A stretch of 5,845 nucleotides of DNA from CAYGZA01 sp964354135 (lineage in GTDB: Bacteria; Planctomycetota; Planctomycetia; Pirellulales; Thermoguttaceae), in assembly GCA_964354135.1 (NCBI GenBank), contig CAYGZA010000375.1, positions 1 through 5,845 of the forward strand, in the 5' to 3' direction. The translations under genes and the position numbers were made by a program. The notes beneath the pieces are model-generated. The model saw only the letters and a program-made list of their open reading frames with translations. It did not search any database and was not told the DNA's origin. Of this stretch, positions 1 through 5,843 are shown one piece after another; position 1 is the first letter of the stretch; each line of letters opens with the position of its first letter.

Positions 1-1034
1 TGGCCTCGGGCAGTGATGACAGCACGGTGAAGCTCTGGGACGCGGCCCGGGGGCACGACTTGCGCACGCTTGCGGGCCATTGGAGTTGGGTCAGGGCCGT
101 GGCCTTTTCCCCGGATGGTCAGACCCTGGCCTCGGGTAGTCATGACCACTCGGTGAAGCTCTGGGACGCGGCCCGGGGGCAGGAGTTGCGCACGCTCTCG
201 GGCCATGGGGGTGGGGTCTGGGCGGTGGCCTTTTCCCCGGATGGTCACACCCTGGCCTCGGGCGGTCATGACCGCTCAGTCAATCTCTGGGACGCGGTCC
301 GGGGGCACGAGTTGCGCACGCTCTTGGGCCATGGGGGTTGGGTCTGGGCCGTGGCCTTTTCCCCGGATGGTCAAACCCTGGCCTCGGGCGGTCGTGACAA
401 GACGGTGAAGGTCTGGGATGCGGTCAGGGGGCAGGAGTTGCGCACACTCGCGGGCCATGGGGATTGGGTCTGGGCCGTGGCCTTTTCCCCGGATGGTCAA
501 ACCCTGGCCTCGGGCAGTGGGGACCGCTCAGTGAAGCTCTGGGACGCGGCCCGGGGGCAGGAGTTCCGCACGCTTGCGGGCCATGGGGGTGGGGTCTTGG
601 CCGTGAGCTTTTCCCCGGATGGTCAAACCCTGGCCTCGGGCAGTCTTGACCGGACGGTGAAGCTCTGGGACGCGGCCCGGGGGCAGGAGTTGCGCACGCT
701 TGCGGGCCATGGGGGTTGGGTCACAGCCGTGGCCTTTTCCCCGGATGGTCAAACCCTGGCCTCGGCGAGTGCGGACGGCAGTGTGCGACTTTGGTCAGTC
801 CTTGAGGGCCGGGAAATCTGCTCGTGGTGGTTCATCGCCGAGGGCGTCTGGCTGATCCTCCTGCCCGACGGGCGTTTCGACGCCTCCCCGCGCGGCCTTC
901 AGTACCTCGCGTATACTGAGCGCGATTCGTACAAGAGCTCCACGGCCGAAGAACTCCGCGACGTCTTCTACCGCCCCGACAAGGTCCGCGAGGAGGTCCT
1001 CCGCTACGTCGGCCCGGCGAAGGCCTCCAGATGA
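1..1034 (+). CDS. WD40-repeat beta-propeller protein, C-terminal part (5' end outside the window)
   Basis: The frame is open to the left edge (first full codon at position 3), so this is only the C-terminal ~343 residues; the ATG at 27 lies inside a repeat and is not the start. Seven WD40 blades are visible, each 42 residues with the pattern GH-x3-V-x-AVAFSPDG, TLASGS-x-D-x-S/T-V, KLWD and ARG-x-E-LRTL. WD40 domains are protein-binding scaffolds with no catalysis. The last blade (TLASASADGSVRLWS) leads into a ~75-residue tail with WLILLPDGRFDAS, a GLQYL segment and FYRPDKVREEVL. Comparable tails occur in bacterial WD40 proteins that also carry caspase-like, kinase or STAND-NTPase domains; this is from memory of the family. 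The effector or N-terminal domain, if any, lies upstream. No signal peptide can be judged. The gene converges on the HzsA-related gene. WD40 identity is certain; the role is unknown. Confidence -1.
   Translation, partial: ASGSDDSTVKLWDAARGHDLRTLAGHWSWVRAVAFSPDGQTLASGSHDHSVKLWDAARGQELRTLSGHGGGVWAVAFSPDGHTLASGGHDRSVNLWDAVRGHELRTLLGHGGWVWAVAFSPDGQTLASGGRDKTVKVWDAVRGQELRTLAGHGDWVWAVAFSPDGQTLASGSGDRSVKLWDAARGQEFRTLAGHGGGVLAVSFSPDGQTLASGSLDRTVKLWDAARGQELRTLAGHGGWVTAVAFSPDGQTLASASADGSVRLWSVLEGREICSWWFIAEGVWLILLPDGRFDASPRGLQYLAYTERDSYKSSTAEELRDVFYRPDKVREEVLRYVGPAKASR
103..774 (+). repeat. Tandem 126-bp WD40-encoding repeats
   Basis: Equivalent positions (the FSPDG codons) recur at 103, 229, 355, 481, 607 and 733, exactly 126 bp apart, and a further partial unit precedes them at the window edge. 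Long stretches are identical between units even at synonymous sites, for example the segments coding for FSPDGQTLASG, KLWDAARG and GQELRTL. Differences fall mostly in the codons after GH, the codon after the following V, and those flanking the D of S-x-D-x-S/T. This indicates recent duplication or gene conversion rather than ancient blades. Array length may vary between strains, and short-read assemblies could collapse it. Confidence -1.
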
Positions 1035-1083
1035 GTCCTGTTCTCGCCGTTTGGGTGCCCGGCCGTGTATCGGTCGCACCGTA

Positions 1084-1102
1084 CCGGGGCGACACACCCC
1101 GG
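1084..1102. terminator. GC-rich hairpin between convergent genes, possible bidirectional terminator
   Basis: CCGGGG (1084-1089) and CCCCGG (1097-1102) form a perfect 6-bp stem with a 7-nt loop, 50 bp after the WD40 stop and 137 bp after the HzsA-related stop. There is no T-run on either side, so it is not a canonical intrinsic terminator. Its position between converging genes is the main argument. Apart from this hairpin I see no gene in 1035-1238. Confidence -1.
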
Positions 1103-1238
1103 CTCGGAGACACAACGTGCGGCCCCGGACACTTGCCCGCGTTTTGGGGCGGCCGACAACGGGCGACCGCTTCGGGGCGACGGGGCCAACGATCGACGCC
1201 CTGCGTTTCCATCGTGGTACTGCACATGCCAGCGAGCC

Positions 1239-4103
1239 TCAATGCGACGACCCGGCCGCGATGCGTCTTGCCGGGTCGGCCGCGAGTTTGCGGAAGTCGT
1301 CGAGGTAGGGGGCGTTGCAGTCGATCCAAGCGGCCAGCGTTTGCCACTGGTCGCGCGGGAGCACGACCCCGTAGTGGCCTTTGGCAAGCGCGTCCATCAG
1401 CGGGCTCACCCGCGAGCCCCACGAAAGCGGCGCCGCGTCGTATTGATGGATCGGCGCATGCTTCACGTAGCGGCGAAGGTTGACGTACGACGTCTTGTCC
1501 CGATACATCTCGTCGCTATACCATTTTTCCAGCCGCAAGGCGGGCGTTCGCGGCGGCCTCAGGTCGAACGCTTTCTCGGCGCCGCGCGAGCCGTCGTGGC
1601 AACGGGTGCAGTGGGCGTCGAGAATCGGCTGGATCAGCTCCGGAAAGCCAAACGGGCGGTCGCCCCACGGCGGCGGCTGGAGCGTCGAAGCCGGACGCAG
1701 CGACGCCAGCGGCGGGCGCACGCGCGGCGGGGCTCGGACCATCGTCTCGTGGCAGCCGATGCAACCGATCCGCTCGCCCGGCCTGACGGTCGTCGTCATG
1801 CGCATCACGTGCAACGCCCGGTAGTTCTCGTCGAGAACGGCGAAGAAAACCGCCTTGCCCGCCGGCACGCGGAAATAGGCCGAGCCGTCGCGCTCGACCG
1901 GCACCGTTCCCAGCACCGTCTTGGTTTCGAAGCCCGAGTCGATTCCCACCTCCAAGTTCCAGGGGAGCGTGAGCAGGTGTCGCTCGTGGGCCTCGACGAC
2001 GCGCAGATAGCGGGCCTTGCCGCGAACGCTCTCGGGCAAACCCTGATGCACGTCGGCAACGAAGAACTCGCCGTAGGGATCGTCTTTGGCCGCGGGCAGC
2101 TCGGCGACCATGTCGGGCTTCAGCCGTGGACGCACCGGCATGGGAAACATCGCCGACAGCCGGTCGTCGCGATACAGCAGCTCGCGCCCGCCCCAGGCGT
2201 CCAACAGGTAGATGCCGTAGGCGGTTGTGGAAGTCGGCCGGTCTTCACGGGGGTCGTGCGAGACGAGGAAGTAGTTCTCCCCGAGCGGATAGGGGCAATC
2301 GTAGCGGCCGGTCGCCAGCGTCTTCACGCCCGCTACCGAGTCGCGTCCGAGATTCAGGTCGACCACCAGCACGTTGCCGCTGCCGTCGTTGTGATGGGCC
2401 GAATCGATGCAGACCACTTTGCCGCGGCCGGGTAGTTGCCGGCACATCGCGTAGTTGCGCTCGGCGATCAGGTAGCCGCCGACGACGCGCGGATTGGTTC
2501 CGTCGGGCCGAACGCTCCAAATCAATTGCGTGGGCCCCCAAAAGCGCATCACGTATTCCCAGCGCGTCAGCATGATCGAGCCGTCGTCCATCAGGCTGGG
2601 ATCCCATTCGCCGTCCTTGGCCCAGGTGATCTGGCGGACGTCGGAGCCGTCGGGCTTCATGGTGTGCAGGCAGTAGCTTAAGGCCCAGTCGCCGCATTGG
2701 ACCAACCCGCCGGCTCGCTCCGACATAAAGCCGATGCGCCCGTCGGGCAGGTAGAACGGATCCGCGTTCTCGAAGGCGTTCGCGTTGGCGGTCAACGGAC
2801 GCGGCGCAGGGCCGCGGGCGTCCAGACCCATCTCCCATACCTGGTAGTAGCCGCACTCGCCGTCCTCGCGGTGTACCGCCATGGGATGCCGGGCCGACGC
2901 GGCGACAACTTTCGGACCGAAACCAAACACGATCCGCTTGCCGTCGAACGACACGTCGGGCCGTCCGAACACGCCCTCCGGAAACTTGCCCTCGGAAAGG
3001 CGAATCACGCGGCCGCCCGCCTCGGATCCGATGTCGCGAAGCAGACAGATCTCGCCCCCGACGTTGTTGGCCGCCGCGCGCCGCCTCGCACACTGATGCG
3101 CCCAATGCGGGTGATGCCGGCGCACGAACAGCAATCCGTCGCCCTGGTGCAAGAGCGGGTTCTGCAGCGCCGCGCGACGAACCGCCCCGCGGACGTCGAC
3201 GTACACTTTTCTCCACGCCGGCAGATCGCGCGATTTTGCCGCGACCAGGGCGTCCCGCGCGCCCGTTGCGGCGGCCAATCGCGCTGCGTCGGTGGAAAGG
3301 TCGGCGGCGCCGAGGCTGCGAGAATCGGCCAACAAGATCGCGCCCCGCGCAAGATGCCTTTCGACGGCCGGAACGACCCGGCTGGTGAGCACCGCGCCCG
3401 GTTCCTCCCAGCCCGAGCCGACCGCGTGCCGGCAAAGGCCGTCCTGCCAGATCCAGTCGTCTTCGATCGGGCTTTCGGTCGACCAAAGGGGCTTGGGGGC
3501 CGCCTTCGGTGGAGACGGTGCAACCGCCGGCGCGGCGCGCGGCGCACGCTGATCCTCCGGCGGGGCGTCAAGCGCCTTCGGATCCGTCGACCAGATGCGA
3601 ACGTACGACACGATCGCATTGGCTCCGGCCATCTTCACGAAACGCAAATCGATCGCACGGCCGTCGGCGTAGGCCGCCTTGGGAATATCGTAGACGAAGC
3701 GTCGCGGGCGAAAGACCGGCAGGGCCAGATCGCCGTGGACCTGGCGGCCGTTGGCTTCCAGCCGTTGCACGCGGCCCCCGTTGTCGACGTACACGATGTC
3801 GACCTTGTACGACGCCTGCGGATTTGGCTTCAAGTAGCGCAGCACGCAGGCTTCGTTGTCGAACACCAGCGTTCGGTATTCGCCCCCCGCGTCAACCATG
3901 TCGGCGGGGTACATCCAGGAGGTCCCCACAACCACGTGCGTCTGTTGACTGCTGCCGCAGTCGTCCTCGGCCACGAGGTGGTAGCCCGCCGGCGGCGGAT
4001 CGCCCGGCACAGTGTCGGCGGCCGCGGCATTGCCGGCCCAAAGCGCCAGCCAGAGGCCGAAAAGAAGGCCTTGCCGCTTAGGAAGCCGGATTCGCTCGGT
4101 CAT
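1239..4103 (-). CDS. Secreted HzsA-related diheme c-type cytochrome with beta-propeller
   Basis: This is a 954-residue exported protein. Residues 1-29 form a signal peptide (basic MTERIRLPKR, hydrophobic core, A-rich cleavage site near 28-30). Residues ~38-172 look like a jelly-roll or malectin-like domain (LRYLKPNPQASYKVDIVYV; FVYDIPKAAYADGRAIDLRF). A Pro/Ala linker spans ~177-206. Residues ~365-650 carry PD40/TolB-like propeller repeats (RPDVSFDGKRIVFGF, DPFYLPDGRIGFMSER, DPSLMDDGSIMLTRWEY). A middle domain (~660-790) ends in CIGCH (781-785), and the C-terminal domain holds HCTRCHDG (haem motif 832-836) and an AAWID-C-N-P segment (~924-932). This order matches hydrazine synthase alpha. However, the residue four after H785 is Val, where anammox HzsA has the Tyr that ligates the catalytic haem, so hydrazine synthesis is not expected. 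His 882, 886 and 910 are possible distal ligands of the second haem. The Shine-Dalgarno is weak. It is probably co-transcribed with the upstream PfpI-like gene. The family call is confident; the substrate is unknown. Confidence -1.
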   Translation of the reverse strand: MTERIRLPKRQGLLFGLWLALWAGNAAAADTVPGDPPPAGYHLVAEDDCGSSQQTHVVVGTSWMYPADMVDAGGEYRTLVFDNEACVLRYLKPNPQASYKVDIVYVDNGGRVQRLEANGRQVHGDLALPVFRPRRFVYDIPKAAYADGRAIDLRFVKMAGANAIVSYVRIWSTDPKALDAPPEDQRAPRAAPAVAPSPPKAAPKPLWSTESPIEDDWIWQDGLCRHAVGSGWEEPGAVLTSRVVPAVERHLARGAILLADSRSLGAADLSTDAARLAAATGARDALVAAKSRDLPAWRKVYVDVRGAVRRAALQNPLLHQGDGLLFVRRHHPHWAHQCARRRAAANNVGGEICLLRDIGSEAGGRVIRLSEGKFPEGVFGRPDVSFDGKRIVFGFGPKVVAASARHPMAVHREDGECGYYQVWEMGLDARGPAPRPLTANANAFENADPFYLPDGRIGFMSERAGGLVQCGDWALSYCLHTMKPDGSDVRQITWAKDGEWDPSLMDDGSIMLTRWEYVMRFWGPTQLIWSVRPDGTNPRVVGGYLIAERNYAMCRQLPGRGKVVCIDSAHHNDGSGNVLVVDLNLGRDSVAGVKTLATGRYDCPYPLGENYFLVSHDPREDRPTSTTAYGIYLLDAWGGRELLYRDDRLSAMFPMPVRPRLKPDMVAELPAAKDDPYGEFFVADVHQGLPESVRGKARYLRVVEAHERHLLTLPWNLEVGIDSGFETKTVLGTVPVERDGSAYFRVPAGKAVFFAVLDENYRALHVMRMTTTVRPGERIGCIGCHETMVRAPPRVRPPLASLRPASTLQPPPWGDRPFGFPELIQPILDAHCTRCHDGSRGAEKAFDLRPPRTPALRLEKWYSDEMYRDKTSYVNLRRYVKHAPIHQYDAAPLSWGSRVSPLMDALAKGHYGVVLPRDQWQTLAAWIDCNAPYLDDFRKLAADPARRIAAGSSH
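1596..1610 (-). other. Second haem c attachment motif, CTRCH
   Basis: These codons give C832-T-R-C835-H836, in the context FPELIQPILDAHCTRCHDG. This context is typical of the C-terminal cytochrome domain of planctomycete secreted cytochromes and of HzsA. It is 51 residues after the first motif. Confidence -1.
1749..1763 (-). other. First haem c attachment motif, CIGCH
   Basis: These codons give C781-I-G-C784-H785, at the end of the middle domain and preceded by RPGERIG. The following residues are E-T-M-V. In anammox HzsA the equivalent motif is CxxCHxxxY, with the Tyr binding the haem iron and the His binding zinc; here that Tyr position is V789. A conventional His-ligated haem is the simplest reading. 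Confidence -1.
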
Positions 4104-4203
4104 CGTGATCGGTCTTTCGACGGTAGTGACGAAGTGAATCGATACGCGCCGGAGTCGATCTCGTGGAGGACGCGTCCCGAATTGACTTGCACGAGGCAGC
4201 CGT

Positions 4204-4956
4204 TCAAGGTCCGGTCCACGCCGGACTCAGCCTAACGGCGCTCCCATGAGTCTGAATGGACGGCCCTTTCTCAATCATCTTGACGAACTCCCGCATCCAA
4301 GGCGAAATGTCCTCCCTGCCCCGGGCACACAGCAGGTTGCCGGCGCGGACGACGGCCTCGTCGACGTAGATTCCGCCGCAGACCTGGACGTCGAACCGGC
4401 ACTTGGGAATGGTCGTCACCTTCTTTCCCCGGATCACGTCGGCGGCGGCCAGGATTTCCACGCCGTGGCAAATCGACGCCACCGGTTTGTTCTTGGCGAA
4501 GAAGTCCTTGGTAATGCGCATGAGATCGGGGTCGTAGCGCAGGTACTCGGGCGCCCGGCCGCCGGGCAGCACCAGGGCGACGTAATCCTGCGGATCGACC
4601 TCCTTCAGCGCCATCTCGGCTTCCAGATGATAGCCCGGCCGCTCTTCGGTGATGTCCCACCCCGGACCGAGCTCGTGCATCACGAGGTGGTAGGTCCGCT
4701 TCTTCGGGGCGGCCACCACGACTTGGTAGTCTTCGCCGAGACGGAAATAGGGCGCCATCGTGTCAAGCACCTCCGTGCCGTCGCCGATGACCAGCAGGAC
4801 CTTCGGCTTCCCGAGGTTTCGCCGGGGATCGGCCTTGCGGCCGGAGCCGGGGGCCGGAGAAGCATCCTCTGCACCCGCGGCGACCTGCACGACGGCGGAC
4901 GCAACGAGGCACGCAACGAGGAAAGCGGCGGGCAGAAACCCAGATCGCTTGTTCAT
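4204..4956 (-). CDS. Exported DJ-1/PfpI-family protein
   Basis: The ATG at 4956 is preceded by AAAGGA with 6 nt spacing, and starts a signal peptide (MNKRSGFLPAAFLVACLVAS, likely cleaved near AAGA at 26-29), so the longer open frame upstream is not used. The 250-residue product has the PfpI fold signature: PKVLLVIGDG beta strand (51-60), LVLPGGRAPEYLR (128-140) with E137, and the nucleophile elbow VASICHG with C163 and H164. These match E74, C100 and H101 of Pyrococcus PfpI, where the Glu comes from a neighbouring subunit. PYFRL and MREFVK are also shared. Relatives are intracellular peptidases, glyoxalase/deglycase-like enzymes or chaperones; the leader places this one outside the cytoplasm. 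A ~20-residue tail follows MREFVKMI. It lies 100 bp upstream of the HzsA-related gene on the same strand, so it is probably first in an operon. Family call certain; substrate unknown. Confidence -1.
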   Translation of the reverse strand: MNKRSGFLPAAFLVACLVASAVVQVAAGAEDASPAPGSGRKADPRRNLGKPKVLLVIGDGTEVLDTMAPYFRLGEDYQVVVAAPKKRTYHLVMHELGPGWDITEERPGYHLEAEMALKEVDPQDYVALVLPGGRAPEYLRYDPDLMRITKDFFAKNKPVASICHGVEILAAADVIRGKKVTTIPKCRFDVQVCGGIYVDEAVVRAGNLLCARGREDISPWMREFVKMIEKGPSIQTHGSAVRLSPAWTGP

Positions 4957-4963
4957 GGACCGT

Positions 4964-4969
4964 CCTTTC
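4964..4969 (-). promoter_or_regulatory. Ribosome binding site deciding the PfpI-like start
   Basis: On the minus strand, AAAGGA lies about 6 nt before the ATG at 4956. Together with the signal peptide that begins exactly there, it supports this start over the open extension reaching 5223. Confidence -1.
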
Positions 4970-5027
4970 AACTCAGGTCGGTTTAACAACCGCTTGGAGC
5001 CGGCTTTGGCGCAGGCGGCATCCTCAG

Positions 5028-5055
5028 AGCATAGCAGAGGCGTTGCCCCGGTCAA
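5028..5055 (-). promoter_or_regulatory. Sigma70-type promoter candidate for the pfpI-like/hzsA-like unit
   Basis: Read on the minus strand, TTGACC (5055-5050) is followed after 16 nt by TATGCT (5033-5028). The -35 matches consensus at 5 of 6 and the -10 at 4 of 6, and TGC directly before the -10 makes an extended -10. Transcription would start near 5021, giving a ~65-nt leader before the ATG at 4956. The leader contains a small 5-bp hairpin (4979-4992) of uncertain meaning. Planctomycete promoter rules are poorly defined, so this is a candidate only. Confidence -1.
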
Positions 5056-5086
5056 GCGTCCCACGTCGCACGGATCGTCGCGGGCC

Positions 5087-5114
5087 TTGAACGATTCGCC
5101 GCGGCGGCGACAAT
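5087..5114 (+). promoter_or_regulatory. Weak sigma70-type promoter candidate for the transporter remnant
   Basis: TTGAAC (5087-5092) and GACAAT (5109-5114) are separated by 16 nt, each matching consensus at 4 of 6. A start near 5121 would give a ~30-nt leader containing the strong Shine-Dalgarno at 5141. It is divergent from the minus-strand promoter candidate, and the two -35 regions lie about 32 bp apart. Confidence -1.
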
Positions 5115-5140
5115 AGGAGCCTTTCGATCCTCGACGGCGG

Positions 5141-5146
5141 AAGGAG
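5141..5146 (+). promoter_or_regulatory. Strong Shine-Dalgarno before the transporter remnant
   Basis: AAGGAG lies 4 nt before the ATG at 5151. It is the strongest ribosome binding site in the window, and it sits before a gene that appears to be deleted internally. This suggests the deletion is recent or the short product is still made. Confidence -1.
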
Positions 5147-5150
5147 CCCC

Positions 5151-5405
5151 ATGGACTCGGCGCGACTCGGTGAACTGGCGACAGTGGGCACGGCATTCCT
5201 GTGGACCTTCTCCGCCGTGGCATGGACCTCGGCCGGGCGATACCTCGGCGCCCTGGCCGTCAGCTTCCTTCGCCTGGCGATCATCAGCACCACGCCGGTC
5301 CTGATCCTCCCCTTTGCGATCCTGCTCTATCGCGAAAAGGTGAGCCTGCGCGCCGCCGGGGGCGCCGCGCTCTCAGTGGCCGGCGTCGCCCTGCTGGCGC
5401 TCTGA
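5151..5405 (+). pseudogene. Internally deleted EamA/DMT-family transporter remnant (84 residues, still open)
   Basis: EamA transporters are ~290-300-residue, ten-helix inner-membrane carriers of metabolites. Here only the ends remain. Residues 1-44 look like the family N-terminus: GELATVGTAFLWTFSAVAW as first helix, then SAGRYLGALAVSFLRLAI. Residues ~45-84 look like the end of the second EamA repeat: ISTTPVLILPFAILLYREKVSLRAAGGAALSVAG and the last helix. In intact relatives about 200 residues lie between these parts, so an in-frame deletion joined near codons 43-46 (about 5277-5289) is inferred. The ATG follows a strong AAGGAG (5141-5146), so expression signals remain. The stop at 5403-5405 is where the family normally ends. 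Transport by ~3 helices is unlikely. Alternatives are a small membrane protein retained for another use or an assembly error. Confidence -1.
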
Positions 5406-5438
5406 CGGTGCGGGGCATCCTCGCCGCGGGACCATTGG

Positions 5439-5507
5439 GGTCAGATCGCACTCAGTCGATAGGCTGTTGCGGGCATGGGAAACCTAATGATTGAGTGCGC
5501 TCTGACC
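5439..5507. repeat. REP-like imperfect inverted repeat
   Basis: The left arm, 5439-5458 (begins GGTCAGATCGCACTCA), pairs with the right arm, 5488-5507 (ends TGAGTGCGCTCTGACC). There are 17 Watson-Crick pairs, 2 G-T pairs and one mismatch over 20 positions, around a 29-nt loop. It starts 34 bp after the transporter-remnant stop. A TGGGGTCAG-type outer end resembles sequences I associate with REP elements mobilised by Y1 (REP-associated tyrosine) transposases; that link is from memory. No transposase gene is present here. It could also act as a rho-independent-like 3' structure. Confidence -1.
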
Positions 5508-5520
5508 TTGCCGTCCCCGC

Positions 5521-5551
5521 TGCGCGATGCCGCCCCGGGCGGTTGAGCGCA
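5521..5551. repeat. Small compound hairpin
   Basis: CCGCCC (5530-5535) and GGGCGG (5537-5542) form a 6-bp stem around a single base. The flanking TGCGC (5521-5525) and GCGCA (5547-5551) form an outer stem, separated from the inner stem by 4-nt internal loops. It lies between the REP-like repeat and the larger nested repeat. In a GC-rich region part of this may be chance. Confidence -1.
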
Positions 5552-5583
5552 CGCCCCGGCAGCCGAGGGGCTACTTCTCCGGG

Positions 5584-5675
5584 CGGGTGGCACGCCCTGA
5601 GGCTTTGCGAAGGGCGTGGTTGGCCAGTCGCCGCACCAAAGCCACGCCCATCGGAGACTCTGGGCGTGCCACCCG
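5584..5675. repeat. 92-bp nested inverted repeat (two facing hairpin units)
   Basis: The outer arms are a perfect 14-bp inverted repeat: CGGGTGGCACGCCC (5584-5597) and GGGCGTGCCACCCG (5662-5675). Inside, GGGCGTGG (5612-5619) pairs with CCACGCCC (5642-5649), extended by TTGG/CCAA after a 2-nt bulge. CACGCCC and GGGCGTG are themselves complementary, so each half (5591-5618 and 5643-5668) can also fold as its own hairpin with a 14-nt or 12-nt loop. The layout is two similar units in opposite orientation, as in BIME-type REP pairs. No coding frame through it looks real. It is probably an interspersed repeat. Confidence -1.
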
Positions 5676-5790
5676 ACCGTTATTGACCACCCTCGGGCCC
5701 GCGGGCTCCTCTGAAGTGGCCAAAATCGCATTGTGGACAATATGAGGCGTTTGGCACGTTTTTGACGAGATACGGGCAAACCGTAATCCT

Positions 5791-5820
5791 TTGCCAAATA
5801 AGGACTTAAGTGGCTATCGT
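5791..5820 (+). promoter_or_regulatory. Promoter candidate pointing out of the right edge
   Basis: TTGCCA (5791-5796) and TATCGT (5815-5820) are spaced by 18 nt, matching consensus at 5 of 6 and 4 of 6. The surrounding ~100 bases are visibly more AT-rich than the rest of the window, as expected upstream of a gene. A 12-bp dyad, ATTGT-GG-ACAAT (5730-5741), lies upstream and could be an operator. The gene it would serve is outside the window. Confidence -1.
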
Positions 5821-5822
5821 AT

Positions 5823-5843
5823 GGGGCATGGCGTACCAGCCCC
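5823..5843. repeat. Hairpin at the right edge
   Basis: GGGGC (5823-5827) pairs with GCCCC (5839-5843), continued by TGG/CCA (5829-5831 and 5836-5838) after one bulged A, leaving a 4-nt loop CGTA. It would sit at the start of a transcript from the 5791-5820 promoter candidate, or it may be the edge of another interspersed repeat. The window ends before this can be decided. Confidence -1.

Noticed and set aside
3..800. CRISPR array, considered because of the regular repeats
   Set aside because: The 126-bp period equals 42 codons in a continuous reading frame with WD40 motifs, so the repeats are coding.
1031..1483. Plus-strand open frame overlapping the WD40 stop (ATGA overlap)
   Set aside because: The ATGA overlap looks like translational coupling, but the product has no recognisable features and runs into the antisense of the HzsA-related gene.
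1065..2435. 456-codon open frame on the plus strand
   Set aside because: It lies antisense to the HzsA-related gene, is Arg-rich, has no recognisable domain or ribosome binding site, and is explained by high GC and the third-position bias of the real gene.
2245..3486. 413-codon minus-strand open frame
   Set aside because: It is a shifted-frame shadow inside the HzsA-related gene with an Arg-rich composition typical of GC-rich out-of-frame translation.
1239..4103. True hydrazine synthase alpha subunit (hzsA)
   Set aside because: The haem-ligating Tyr after the first CxxCH is replaced by Val, an extra N-terminal domain is present, and no HzsB or HzsC gene is adjacent.
2697..4235. 512-codon open frame on the plus strand
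   Set aside because: It is antisense to the same gene and its signal-peptide region, Arg/His/Gly-rich without motifs; the minus strand encodes clear haem motifs and a leader.
4957..5223. N-terminal extension of the PfpI-like frame
   Set aside because: It lacks homology to the family, crosses the promoter candidates, and the signal peptide plus Shine-Dalgarno point to the ATG at 4956.
5441..5797. 118-codon minus-strand open frame through the repeat cluster
   Set aside because: It is built largely from inverted-repeat sequence, with no ribosome binding site or known motif.
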